Source: Burkholderiaceae bacterium (GTDB lineage: Bacteria > Pseudomonadota > Gammaproteobacteria > Burkholderiales > Burkholderiaceae_D). From it: 64,000 bases of DNA. The notes under the pieces are model-generated. The model worked only from the letters and a program-made list of their open reading frames with translations, did not search any database and was not told the DNA's origin. Shown in pieces: positions 8,512 through 16,665 of this stretch (position 1 is its first letter; every line of letters begins with the position of its first letter). The stretch is from NCBI GenBank assembly GCA_031291325.1, contig JARLJG010000010.1, positions 83,911 through 147,910 of the forward strand, written 5' to 3'. The translations under genes were made by a program, and so were the position numbers.

Positions 8512-9506
8512 CTTCCAAGGACGATATCGACGTGGACGACAAGGATTTCGACGCTTTCCTGCGGCGCGAAGGCGATCTAGCGCAGCGATTGCAAGAGCTG
8601 CCGCAAGCGGGTCCGTCGGCGGAACTGGATGCCGCGATCCTGGCGGCGGCCAAGGCGGAATTGGAAAAAGCTGGCAAATTATCGCAGCCGCGTGCGGCTG
8701 CCGCGAACGATCCGGTGGCGGGCGACCGGCCAGCACTCGCGCCAAGTTTCATCCGGCGCTGGCGCATACCGCTAGGCTTGGCGGCCAGCTTGTTGGTGAC
8801 CGTGCAATTGGTGCGCCTGGAATTGACGGACGAGCAAACGCTGCCCAATGCACCCGCCATATTGCTGGAAAGAGCGCCTGCTCCCGCTGCCGCCCCTGCT
8901 GTTATTCAGCAAGATAAGATGGTGGCTGAGGTGCGCGGCCCCGCATTGAAATCTGCTTCGGAAGAGAAACCGAAAAAAGTGCGGTCGAATGCGCCGCCGG
9001 CAGAGCTGGATCAGGCGAAAGAAGCCGATAAGGCTGGCGTCGCACATCCGACCGCGCCGGTCGCTTCACCCGCGCCATCGGCCACCCTGCAGAAGCCGGC
9101 TATCGAAAGCGATGTCGCGGCGCCTGCTCAAGCGCCCCTGTTGGCACGTGAACCGGCTCCTTTTTCGGCCCCTGCACCGCAGCCCTCGTTCGCGCCCGCG
9201 CCGGCAGTTGCGCCGGTCGAGAATGATGCCCTTAAACGCGAAGCCGGAGCGGGCAGCGCAAGCGGACGTATCGTCACCGATCAACGATCCGCTGCTGCAG
9301 CGGCCCCAGCGCCGGCCCCGATGGTTGCGGCAAAGTCGGCGTCTGCGCCGAATCCAGCCGACGACTGGCTGGCGAAAATCGATGCGTTATTGAAGGCGGG
9401 TTCCAGGCATGAAGCGCTGCTGGAATGGCGCAAGTTCCGCAACGCCTATCCAGACTATGCAGTGCCGGAGGCGTTCAAGGAAAAAATGAAAGCGCTGGAC
9501 AAATAG
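8508..9506 (+). CDS. Putative anti-sigma factor-like single-pass membrane protein
   Basis: This 332-residue protein is translationally coupled to the ECF sigma factor. The N-terminal 80 residues are acidic and helical. One transmembrane helix lies at about residues 87-103 (PLGLAASLLVTVQLVRL). It is followed by a long Ala/Pro/Lys-rich low-complexity stretch (about 110-275) and a short helical C-terminal domain (DDWLAKIDALLKAG onward, about 285-332). The C-terminal block recurs in Burkholderiales proteins encoded after sigma factors. I see no zinc-binding HxxxCxxC motif of ZAS anti-sigma factors, so the anti-sigma role rests on operon position and topology. Confidence 0.7.
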   Translation: MTSKDDIDVDDKDFDAFLRREGDLAQRLQELPQAGPSAELDAAILAAAKAELEKAGKLSQPRAAAANDPVAGDRPALAPSFIRRWRIPLGLAASLLVTVQLVRLELTDEQTLPNAPAILLERAPAPAAAPAVIQQDKMVAEVRGPALKSASEEKPKKVRSNAPPAELDQAKEADKAGVAHPTAPVASPAPSATLQKPAIESDVAAPAQAPLLAREPAPFSAPAPQPSFAPAPAVAPVENDALKREAGAGSASGRIVTDQRSAAAAAPAPAPMVAAKSASAPNPADDWLAKIDALLKAGSRHEALLEWRKFRNAYPDYAVPEAFKEKMKALDK

Positions 9507-9521
9507 CGTAGTGCGAAAAAA

Positions 9522-10226
9522 TCAACCCTTCCAGGTGCGCTGCAAACCCGTATCCGCGTGAATCCAGCCGCCTTGCTTGCTCTGCCGATAATAGAAGCCG
9601 ACGCCGCCCTGGCGGAAACTCTTGATCAAGCTGCCCAATACGCCGGAATCGAGGTTGGCGATGCGGATGTCGGCGGCGCGCGCCTCCATATGCAGCGATT
9701 TGCGCGCCGCCGGCACGCCTTCTTCGATCAGGCGGCGGTTGCTCGCCGCAGTGCGGTAGCCGGAAAGAATTTCCAGCGGCGCATTCATGCCGTAGCGGGC
9801 CACAAATGCCTGCGTCGCCCACAACAATTCCAGCAATTTCGGGTCCATCGGGACCGTCACCCCGCCGCCCTGCACATCGCGCAGCATATGGCAAAGCTGT
9901 TGATAGGCCGGGTCGTCGATCTCGCCGTCTTTCCAATATTGCAGCTCGGCTTTTTCGCCGCTGGCCGGGCGCACCACGCTGATGGTTCGGGGTTTGACCC
10001 AGAAGTCGATATCCAGCGTCGAGGCATCGAAGATGTCCGGCGGCGGTTCTGCCTCGCGCGAGGGCGGATTGCCGTGCGGCGGATTGGGCCGTGGCCATGC
10101 CGGCGCTGGCGCGGCGCTGGCAATCGGACTCTGATTCTTCGGCGTTGGCGAAGAGGCGCAAGCGCTCAGGAGCGCTCCGGCTCCCAATGTCAGCGATTGC
10201 CTTAAAAAATGTCTGCGGTCGGGCAT
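9522..10226 (-). CDS. DUF882/YcbK-like M15 peptidase-family lipoprotein with Tat-like signal
   Basis: This 234-residue protein begins with a twin-arginine style signal (DRRHFLRQSLTLGAGALLSAC), in which the Cys at about residue 23 also fits a lipobox. After a Pro-rich linker, the C-terminal domain resembles peptidase M15/DUF882. The zinc-site segments SLHMEARAADI (S-x-H-x-x-x-x-A-x-D) and GWIHADTG are both present. Family members act in peptidoglycan metabolism; E. coli YcbK/MepK cuts meso-DAP cross-links. It stands alone, converging with the sigma/anti-sigma pair. Confidence 0.85.
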   Translation of the reverse strand: MPDRRHFLRQSLTLGAGALLSACASSPTPKNQSPIASAAPAPAWPRPNPPHGNPPSREAEPPPDIFDASTLDIDFWVKPRTISVVRPASGEKAELQYWKDGEIDDPAYQQLCHMLRDVQGGGVTVPMDPKLLELLWATQAFVARYGMNAPLEILSGYRTAASNRRLIEEGVPAARKSLHMEARAADIRIANLDSGVLGSLIKSFRQGGVGFYYRQSKQGGWIHADTGLQRTWKG

Positions 10227-10542
10227 GCGCTCTTGAATAAGCTATCGACAATTAATATTACTGCATGATTGAGTATCTTGCCAGCAATAAGTTCCCCATT
10301 ATTACTATTTTCGGGTATCTGTCAGCTGTGGTTGATTTTGATTGAAATGCTCTTGAGTAGATATTTCGCATTCGTGTTGATCTGAGAGATTGTACCCATC
10401 TCAATTCGGCTGCTATACAAAAAATGACGGGCGCTTCGCAACCCTGGTCGGACCTTGGAGCGAAACGCGCGCGTTGCATAAAATCGCAGGGAGGGGATTT
10501 CCCAGCCCCAACCCTTTGCGCGCATGGAACCAATTCATTTCG
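10227..10542. other. Gene-free spacer, AT-rich, no recognised element
   Basis: About 315 bp separate the DUF882 gene from the DUF4267 gene. The first 170 bp are AT-rich and would hold the promoter of the DUF882 gene on the minus strand. I find no convincing coding sequence, terminator or tRNA. A minus-strand frame of 91 codons spans it, but it has no Shine-Dalgarno and no family resemblance. Confidence 0.6.
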
Positions 10543-10950
10543 TCAGGACTTGTTCCGCCTATGAAGGAAGACCGCAACGATCGTCATATACGTCGCGGTT
10601 CCCCAATGAATAAAGATGGGTGGCGCAAACCCGAGATGCTTCAAAATGACAAATCCGTCACCAATGGCGATGAACACGGCGATGGAATAGATGATTGCGA
10701 TTGTGCGTCGGTCTCCCCTAATGAGCAGCACCAGGACAACGACGCCCGCGAAAATATCGCGAATTCCCTTGATCCACATAAAGGGAAAAGCGGTCGGGTC
10801 GGTAATCGGTATGCCGAAGCCGGCTGATGCACCCGCCGGATTAAAGAGGAAGTTGATGCCGAGTCCAATGATGGCGGCCGGTACCAGGAACGTAAACCAG
10901 AACAGCGGCTCGTTCCACTTCAATACCGAACTATTTGATTCTGTATTCAT
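10543..10950 (-). CDS. DUF4267 family integral membrane protein
   Basis: This 135-residue protein has four hydrophobic helices and the DUF4267 pattern. GLGINFLFNPAGASAGFGIP is in the first third, IKGIRDIFAGVV in the second helix, and a short basic tail HRRNKS ends it. The function of the family is unknown. It is the last of three minus-strand genes (SnoaL-like, NIPSNAP, DUF4267) divergent from a TetR regulator. It probably belongs to the same transcript as NIPSNAP, which ends 22 bp upstream. Confidence 0.85.
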   Translation of the reverse strand: MNTESNSSVLKWNEPLFWFTFLVPAAIIGLGINFLFNPAGASAGFGIPITDPTAFPFMWIKGIRDIFAGVVVLVLLIRGDRRTIAIIYSIAVFIAIGDGFVILKHLGFAPPIFIHWGTATYMTIVAVFLHRRNKS

Positions 10951-10972
10951 GTTTATTTTTCCTTTCCTTGGA

Positions 10973-11296
10973 TCAGATGGGGTGGGCGCTCGCTGGCGGT
11001 ATCAGGATCGTTGATTCAACACCCAGGATGTCGGCGACATCAAACCCACAAGCGTCGTTTGCGGCCTCCGGGCTTTGTATATAGCGTTGCGCAACCTCGC
11101 CGGGATCGTCGCCGTCGGCATAGGAGACCATCATGAAGGCCCGTGGTGCCGGATCGTCTTTCGCAGTCCAGATGCCGTGAGCCTGGACCCCGAACAAGTG
11201 AAAATTCTGCAGGTGGCGGGGATAGATCGTATTGATATAGAAATTGAGCGCCTCTTTCGTGCGCATCGTGTATACACGAAGTTCAAAGGTTCGCAT
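10973..11296 (-). CDS. NIPSNAP family protein
   Basis: This 107-residue protein is a single NIPSNAP domain (ferredoxin-like alpha/beta barrel). It begins FELRVYTMRTKEALNFYIN and contains the LQNFHLFGVQAHGIWTA block. Bacterial NIPSNAP proteins are small cytoplasmic proteins of uncertain role, often beside oxidoreductases or SnoaL-like proteins. The C-terminal part (SPEAANDACGFDVADILG) is less conserved. It sits between the SnoaL-like and DUF4267 genes, likely under control of the divergent TetR regulator. Confidence 0.82.
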   Translation of the reverse strand: MRTFELRVYTMRTKEALNFYINTIYPRHLQNFHLFGVQAHGIWTAKDDPAPRAFMMVSYADGDDPGEVAQRYIQSPEAANDACGFDVADILGVESTILIPPASAHPI

Positions 11297-11469
11297 GCTG
11301 AGCTCCTGTTCAGGAATGGTTGTTCATCTTCAAGTGCAATATTTCGCATGACGCCTCGCGTAGATCTGCGGCAAGATTTCAGACCGGCAGTGCCAGGCAT
11401 TTCTGCGGCAAAAAAATCAGAGACCCACGTGTCGCGTCCTCACTTTGTGGGTCATGGGAAATCGCTGGA

Positions 11470-11895
11470 TTAAGACGGTTGTTTCGGTGGCGGAACGGCG
11501 CCGATTTGGATGAAGACGTCGAGCGAATTGAGCTCGTCCCAATGCTCGACGAAGCGACCATTTTCGACCCGCCAGATATCGATCGAGCGCATGCAGAAAG
11601 CTTGCCCTGTGCCGGGGTAGCCGAGGAGGTTTCCGGTGTGCGTGCCTTCGTAGCGGTAACGACCGACCACGCGGGAACCATCAGCCGAGACGAAGACGTC
11701 TTCGGCCGTTACCTTGAGGTCAGGCACACCGGCGATGATCGCCCCAAGGACCTTCCTTGAACCCTCGAGCCCCGGTTCGGCAAAGGCGTTGTGGTTGACG
11801 TAATGGGGTGCCTTGATTTCGTCGAGGCGCGACAGGTCATGGCTAGACATGATTTCGGCGAAGAGATAGCCGAGCTTTTTCAAATCGGATGACAT
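11470..11895 (-). CDS. SnoaL-like / ester cyclase family protein
   Basis: This 141-residue protein is a SnoaL-like domain. It starts with a helix containing EIMSSHDLSRLDEI, then shows NHNAF and PDLKVTAEDVFVSADG, the GRYRYEGTHTG strand, and the C-terminal DIWRVENGRFVEHWDE, which is diagnostic for the ester cyclase branch of the NTF2-like fold. These proteins are cytoplasmic and either enzymatic or ligand-binding. As the first gene leftward from the TetR operator region, it is the most direct candidate target of that regulator. A 170-bp gap separates it from NIPSNAP. Confidence 0.87.
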   Translation of the reverse strand: MSSDLKKLGYLFAEIMSSHDLSRLDEIKAPHYVNHNAFAEPGLEGSRKVLGAIIAGVPDLKVTAEDVFVSADGSRVVGRYRYEGTHTGNLLGYPGTGQAFCMRSIDIWRVENGRFVEHWDELNSLDVFIQIGAVPPPKQPS

Positions 11896-12208
11896 TGTGT
11901 TCTCCTGGTTTGGGCGAGGCCGATTGGCCTTGCGATGTTCGTATACTAAACACTGTTCAGAAATAAGTCAAACGTTCAGTAAAAAATAAATTGTTCACGA
12001 AAATTGTCGTTGTGGAACGAAATGGATGGCTATGCGACTACCCCTCGGTTACAATTCATATGGAAGGTGTTTGGATAAAGCGGCATGCCAGGGACGTTTT
12101 GGGCTTTGCGTGCCGGCCAGAAGTTGCTTTAGCGGCGTTCCGTCTTGGATTTCGAGCCGTTCGGTCATCTAGCCTTTTCCAAGCACTGCACGCGACTTAC
12201 CTGGAGGA
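11896..12208. other. Divergent intergenic region between SnoaL-like gene and tetR
   Basis: The 313 bp between the divergent genes hold the candidate TetR operator at 11947-11998 near the SnoaL-like gene. The remainder up to 12208 shows no convincing gene. A short plus-strand frame through it starts at a TTG without a Shine-Dalgarno. Confidence 0.6.
11947..11998. promoter_or_regulatory. Candidate TetR operator: imperfect palindrome plus three GTTCA repeats at 19-bp pitch
   Basis: TAAACACTGTTCA at 11947-11959 is a 13-bp palindrome with one mismatched pair, the size and type often bound by TetR proteins. The hexamer GTTCAG recurs at 11955 and 11974, and GTTCAC at 11993, giving three copies exactly 19 bp apart, each followed by an A/T-rich run. 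The array begins 51 bp upstream of the SnoaL-like start. It is inferred to bind the TetR protein encoded at 12209. Confidence 0.5.
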
Positions 12209-12871
12209 ATGATGGGAATTCAAGAGCGCCGCGAGCGGGAACGTGCCGCGGTTCGCCAACAAATAGTCGACGCCGCAGAAATGATCGCGGCGGACAAGGG
12301 ATGGGACGCTGTAACTATTCGCGCGGTTGCCGGTACGATTGAGTACAGTCCAGCCCTTATCTACGAGTACTTTGCCAATAAGGATGAAATACTGTTCGCC
12401 CTGATGCGTCAGGGCTTCGGGCGCCTTCATGCCGAGCTTGTGAAGGTCGTCGATGCGTTGCAGACCCCGGCAGCCGCCGTTGAGGGCATCGGGCTCGCTT
12501 ACTGGGCATTTGCGCTCGCGAGCCCCACACTGTATCAATTGATGCATGACTTGCGCGGGGTTCCATTCGGAACCAAAGAAGCACCACCGGAAGCCATGGC
12601 CTGCTTTGAGGATTTCCATGCACCTATAGCGCGCTTGATGGCAGAGGCAGGCAATCATGAAGCTCGCGACAGCGAAGAGCAAACCGATTTATATTGGGCG
12701 TTTTTACACGGGTTGGTCTCGTTGGCGATGAATCAACGCATCAAAGGCGGCACGGAACGCGCTGCAACTTTAGTGCGTCGATTGATACATGACTTCATTC
12801 AAAGTTGCACTGGCTCGGCTGTTTCCTCGAAAACTCGAAAAAGTCCTATGCCGACCGCGACACGCAACTAG
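12209..12871 (+). CDS. TetR/AcrR family transcriptional regulator
   Basis: This 220-residue regulator has an N-terminal TetR helix-turn-helix (about residues 14-60: QQIVDAAEMIAADKGWDAVT, then SPALIYEYFANKDEIL). A longer helical ligand-binding domain follows, with a TetR_C-like segment DLYWAFLHGLVSLAMN. Two ATG codons (12209 and 12212) follow a GGAGG at 12203-12207; the second has the better spacing. It is divergent from the SnoaL/NIPSNAP/DUF4267 genes and probably represses them and itself through the repeats at 11947-11998. The ligand is unknown. Confidence 0.9.
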   Translation: MMGIQERRERERAAVRQQIVDAAEMIAADKGWDAVTIRAVAGTIEYSPALIYEYFANKDEILFALMRQGFGRLHAELVKVVDALQTPAAAVEGIGLAYWAFALASPTLYQLMHDLRGVPFGTKEAPPEAMACFEDFHAPIARLMAEAGNHEARDSEEQTDLYWAFLHGLVSLAMNQRIKGGTERAATLVRRLIHDFIQSCTGSAVSSKTRKSPMPTATRN

Positions 12872-13009
12872 ACCCCCGAGCGCAGATAAACGGGCGTTTC
12901 GCTCCAAGATCCGCTCAGGGTCGTTTTGAGAGATTTACCGGAAATTCAAATCAACCACGAAATACGGATACTCCCATTTTCTCGAAGGAAAAGCAGCTAC
13001 GCACGTTCG

Positions 13010-13063
13010 CTGCGCGCAGCCGCTTCTTGTCGATTTCTTGCCGATTGTCACGGCTGCGCGCAG
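13010..13063. repeat. 13-bp perfect inverted repeat spanning the sppA stop codon
   Basis: CTGCGCGCAGCCG at 13010-13022 is exactly complementary in reverse to 13051-13063, with a 28-bp spacer that contains the sppA stop (13048-13050). Each arm also contains the 10-bp self-palindrome CTGCGCGCAG. There is no T-run beside it, so it is not a classical terminator, though it could stabilise the sppA mRNA 3' end. Confidence 0.7.
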
Positions 13064-14898
13064 AAACAATGCGTCACCGCCGTGAAAGGTTTGCGGGTTT
13101 CGGCGATTTCCGATAGCCAGCCCAAATCGTGGGCGACGCCGCGCGCGACCGATGGCGGCACGCCGGACTGCGCCAGTTTCCAGTCGAATTGGTCGTTCAA
13201 GACCTGGGCCACCTTGGTCTCGAATAGCCGCAGCACGCGGTCGAAGCCGTTCGGTTCGCGTTCGATATAGGTGACCCGGTAGCCATCGCCGAGCTTGGCG
13301 CGCTTGGCGGCGGAATCGAGCGCATCGCCATAACTGCCGATGGTGTCGATCAGGCCGCGTTCCTTCGCTTGTTCGCCGGTCCAGACCCGGCCTTGGGCGA
13401 CGGCGTCGATTTTCTCCGGCGTGGTCTTGCGCGCTGCTGCCGCCTTGCTGGTGAAGTCGCCGTAGATATGCTCGATTTCCGCCTGCACCAGGTCGCGGAA
13501 GCGCGGGTCGAGCGGACGCATCGGATTGTAGCCGTCGCGCAGCCAGGTCGTGGTGACGCCGCCCGAGTGCACGCCGATCTTGTCGATTGCGCGGTCGGCA
13601 GTCGGCAACAACGCAAACACGCCGATGGAGCCGGTTATCGTGGCGGGATCGGCAATCACTTCGTCGGCGGACATCGAAATCCAGTAGCCGCCGGAAGCGG
13701 CGACGTCGCCCATCGAGACCACCACCGGCTTGCCGGCGGCGCGCGTCAGTTCCAGTTCGCGCCGGATCAATTCGGCGCCGAACGCGCTGCCGCCGGGCGA
13801 ATCGACCCGCAGCACCACCGCCTTCACATGCTCGTCTTCGCGCGCCGAACGGATCAGGTTGGCAGTCGACAGGCCGCCGATCGATCCGGGGCCGGCATTG
13901 CCGTCGCTGATGTCGCCGGCAGCAATGACGACGGCGACCGCGTCGCCGATAAACTGCGGCTTTTGCTTGGACAGATAGTCGTCAAACGTGATTTGCCGGA
14001 AAGAATGCGTCTTTTCGTCCTTGACGCCGCGCGCCAGCATCAATTGGCGCAATTCGTCGCGGGTCTTCAAGCCGTCCACCAGTTTGGCCGACAACGCCAC
14101 TTGGGCCAGGTCGCCGTGCGCGGCGCCGACCAATTGCGGCAGGTTGTCGATGACTTGCATGACGCCGCCGGCCGGCAGCTTGCGCGCCTTCTCGACGGTA
14201 TCGGTGTAATTCTTCCACATGCCGTTATACAAGAAGGTCTCCGCCTCCAGCGCCGCAGGGGAAGGCGCATTGGCGATGAACGGCTCGGCGAAACTCTTGT
14301 AGGTGCCGACCCGCATCACGTTGACGGTGATGCCCAGCTTGTCGAGCGCGTCGCGGTAATAGTTGCGGTAGCCGCCGAATCCTTCCAGTTCGACCACGCC
14401 CATCGGATGCAGATAGATTTCGTCGGCATGCACCGCCAGGAAGTATTGGCGCTGGTCGTAGCCGGAACCCCAGGCGACCACCTTCTTGCCGCTCGCCCGG
14501 AAACGGTCGAGCGCGCTGCCGACATCGCGCAGCATCGGCATGCCGGCGCCCTGGAATTCGTCCAGCAACAAGACCGTGCTGCTGATTTTCGGATCCTTGG
14601 CAGCGGCGTCCAACACCTTCAACACGTCGCGCAACTGCACGTTTTCCTTGTCCTCGCCCTGCAATTGCGAGGTCAGCGTTTGCCGCACGCTGCCGGACTG
14701 CTGCTCGACCAGGCTGCCTTTGAAGTCGAGCAGCAAGACGGTCTTGTCCTCGATGCGCTTGCCGCTGCTGAACAGGGAAACGACCAGCAGCACGATAATT
14801 AACAGGAACAGCAGGTTCAGCAGGGCACGGCGGGTGGCGTCCAGCGAACGCCAGAGGATGCCAAACCAGCGACCCGGCGATACTTTGAATGAAGACAT
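13048..14898 (-). CDS. sppA: Signal peptide peptidase SppA, 67K type
   Basis: This 616-residue protein has an N-terminal membrane anchor (about residues 26-43) and the tandem S49 domains of long-form SppA. The catalytic lysine is in VGTYKSFAEPF (Lys201). The nucleophile is in GDVAASGGYW (Ser402), the same spacing as the E. coli enzyme. It digests cleaved signal peptides at the inner membrane, facing the periplasm. It appears to be monocistronic. A perfect inverted repeat spans its stop codon. Confidence 0.95.
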   Translation of the reverse strand: MSSFKVSPGRWFGILWRSLDATRRALLNLLFLLIIVLLVVSLFSSGKRIEDKTVLLLDFKGSLVEQQSGSVRQTLTSQLQGEDKENVQLRDVLKVLDAAAKDPKISSTVLLLDEFQGAGMPMLRDVGSALDRFRASGKKVVAWGSGYDQRQYFLAVHADEIYLHPMGVVELEGFGGYRNYYRDALDKLGITVNVMRVGTYKSFAEPFIANAPSPAALEAETFLYNGMWKNYTDTVEKARKLPAGGVMQVIDNLPQLVGAAHGDLAQVALSAKLVDGLKTRDELRQLMLARGVKDEKTHSFRQITFDDYLSKQKPQFIGDAVAVVIAAGDISDGNAGPGSIGGLSTANLIRSAREDEHVKAVVLRVDSPGGSAFGAELIRRELELTRAAGKPVVVSMGDVAASGGYWISMSADEVIADPATITGSIGVFALLPTADRAIDKIGVHSGGVTTTWLRDGYNPMRPLDPRFRDLVQAEIEHIYGDFTSKAAAARKTTPEKIDAVAQGRVWTGEQAKERGLIDTIGSYGDALDSAAKRAKLGDGYRVTYIEREPNGFDRVLRLFETKVAQVLNDQFDWKLAQSGVPPSVARGVAHDLGWLSEIAETRKPFTAVTHCFCAQP

Positions 14899-14980
14899 CG
14901 ATGCTCCATGGAGAAGAGGGAACTGCAGATACAGTTATTATAAGTTGTAACCGGCGGTTCGGAAATTACCGCGCCTTAAT

Positions 14981-16405
14981 TCACTCCGCGCGCTGCAAGG
15001 CGCCGCGACTGACGCTTTCGCCATCGTGCGCGCGCAGCGTCCAAAACGATAGCGAAGACAAGATGGTCAGGCCGCCCAGCGTCAGGAAGGCATAATGCAG
15101 CGCGCCGGTGACGGCGATGCGATCGCTTTGCGGCAGATTACCCAGATACCAGGCGGCAATCAGCGTGCCGCAAGCCAGGCCGAAGCTCATCGACATTTGC
15201 TGCAGCGAGCTGGCAATGGTGCTGGCCATGCTGGAGTCCGCCGTCTCGATATCGGCATATGCCATCGTATTCATGCTGGAAAACTGCAGGGAATTGAAAA
15301 ATCCCATCGTCAGGCTGAGCAGCACGATCATGGCGATCGGCGTGCCGGGATTCACCAGCGCAAACATGCCGATGGTGCAACCGATCATTACCGTGTTGAC
15401 GATCAATACCTGCCGATAGCCGAAGCGCGCCAACACGCGCGCGGAAAGAAATTTCATCCCCATCGCGGCGGCAGCCGATGGCATCATCATCAGGCCGGAT
15501 TGCCAGGCCGGCATCCCCAGGCCCAATTGATAGAGCAGCGGCAACATGAAGGGCAGGCCGCCGACGCCAAGCCGGGTCACGAAGCCGCCGACCACCGACA
15601 CGCGAAAAGTGCGCACCTTGAACAGCGCCAGACGCAGCAGCGGGAACTCGGTCTGCGCGGCATGCCAGCCGTAGCCGAGCAACAGGCAGACCGATATGCC
15701 GAACATGATCGCGGTCGATGTGATATCGAGTTGATGCTCGCCGAAGATTTCCAGCAGCCAGGAAAGCAGCGCGGTGCCGCTGCCGAATAAAATCAAGCCG
15801 ATCACGTCCAGCGGGCGCGGCTCGTCGCCGTGGTAATCGGGCATATGGCGCTGGATCAAGATCAGCGCCGCCAGGCCGACCGGCACGTTGACGAAGAAAA
15901 TTTCGCGCCAGGACAGCCAATGCACGATCACGCCGCCGACCGTGGGGCCGAGCAGCGGGCCGATCAGCGCCGGGATGATGACGAAGTTCATCGCCCTCAA
16001 TAGTTCCGATTTGGGAAAGGTGCGGACGATGGTCAGCCGCCCGACCGGCATCATCATCGCCGCCCCGATGCCTTGCAGGATGCGCGCTGCGACCAGCATC
16101 GGCGGGTTGATCGAAATGCCGCACAGGATCGATGAAAAGGTGAAGATGGCGACGGCAGTGGCAAATACGCGCCGCGTGCCGAAGCGGTCGGCGATCCAGC
16201 CGCTGACCGGAATGCATACCGCCAGGCTCAGGATATAACTGGTTACCACCGCTTTCAGGCTCAACGGCGTCACATGCAGGCTGGCGGCCATGGTCGGCAC
16301 GGCGGTATTGACGATGGTCGAGTCCAGTTGCTCCATGAAAAGCGCGGTGGCAACCACCCACGGAAGGTAGCGCTTGACGTTGGGATTGATCAGCGGGTCT
16401 TGCAT
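14981..16405 (-). CDS. MFS transporter, DHA2 family (MdtD-like multidrug exporter)
   Basis: This 474-residue protein has about 14 predicted helices. The DHA2 motif LDSTIVNTAVPTM lies in helix 1 (about residues 27-39), motif A-like GWIADRFGTRRVF is between helices 2 and 3, and the antiporter motif region LGPTVGGVIV is in helix 5. The order and length match proton-driven MdtD/EmrB-type exporters. It is transcribed alone, leftwards, 83 bp from sppA. No regulator is adjacent. The substrate range is unknown. Confidence 0.9.
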   Translation of the reverse strand: MQDPLINPNVKRYLPWVVATALFMEQLDSTIVNTAVPTMAASLHVTPLSLKAVVTSYILSLAVCIPVSGWIADRFGTRRVFATAVAIFTFSSILCGISINPPMLVAARILQGIGAAMMMPVGRLTIVRTFPKSELLRAMNFVIIPALIGPLLGPTVGGVIVHWLSWREIFFVNVPVGLAALILIQRHMPDYHGDEPRPLDVIGLILFGSGTALLSWLLEIFGEHQLDITSTAIMFGISVCLLLGYGWHAAQTEFPLLRLALFKVRTFRVSVVGGFVTRLGVGGLPFMLPLLYQLGLGMPAWQSGLMMMPSAAAAMGMKFLSARVLARFGYRQVLIVNTVMIGCTIGMFALVNPGTPIAMIVLLSLTMGFFNSLQFSSMNTMAYADIETADSSMASTIASSLQQMSMSFGLACGTLIAAWYLGNLPQSDRIAVTGALHYAFLTLGGLTILSSLSFWTLRAHDGESVSRGALQRAE

Positions 16406-16613
16406 TTAGCGAAACAATGATCGACTTAGGTCATCGAGCGCAGCGTGCGGCATAAGAAGGGAAGCGGTAATTTGATCCATGGGGAAGAGCACGTCAAACA
16501 ATAAATTGTCCAATCTCGCCGACATTTTGGTGCGAGCGGTTTGCAGATGGAATTGGGCCGGAAGCATGCGGACGTATTGTAGGGTATTCGGCGCAAATGC
16601 GTTTTGCGATCCG

Positions 16614-16647
16614 AAAAAAGCCGGTTGCAGAGACATCTGCAACCGGC
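16614..16647 (-). terminator. Rho-independent terminator of the YXWGXW gene
   Basis: On the minus strand a 12-bp GC-rich stem (arms 16636-16647 and 16620-16631, loop of 4) is followed directly by TTTTTT (16619-16614). It lies 18 bp past the stop of the gene at 16666. Confidence 0.9.
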
Positions 16648-16665
16648 TACGCGCGATTTGCGCGA

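Noticed and set aside
10258..10533. A 91-codon frame on the minus strand in the spacer after the DUF882 gene
   Set aside because: No ribosome site, no homology pattern and atypical composition.
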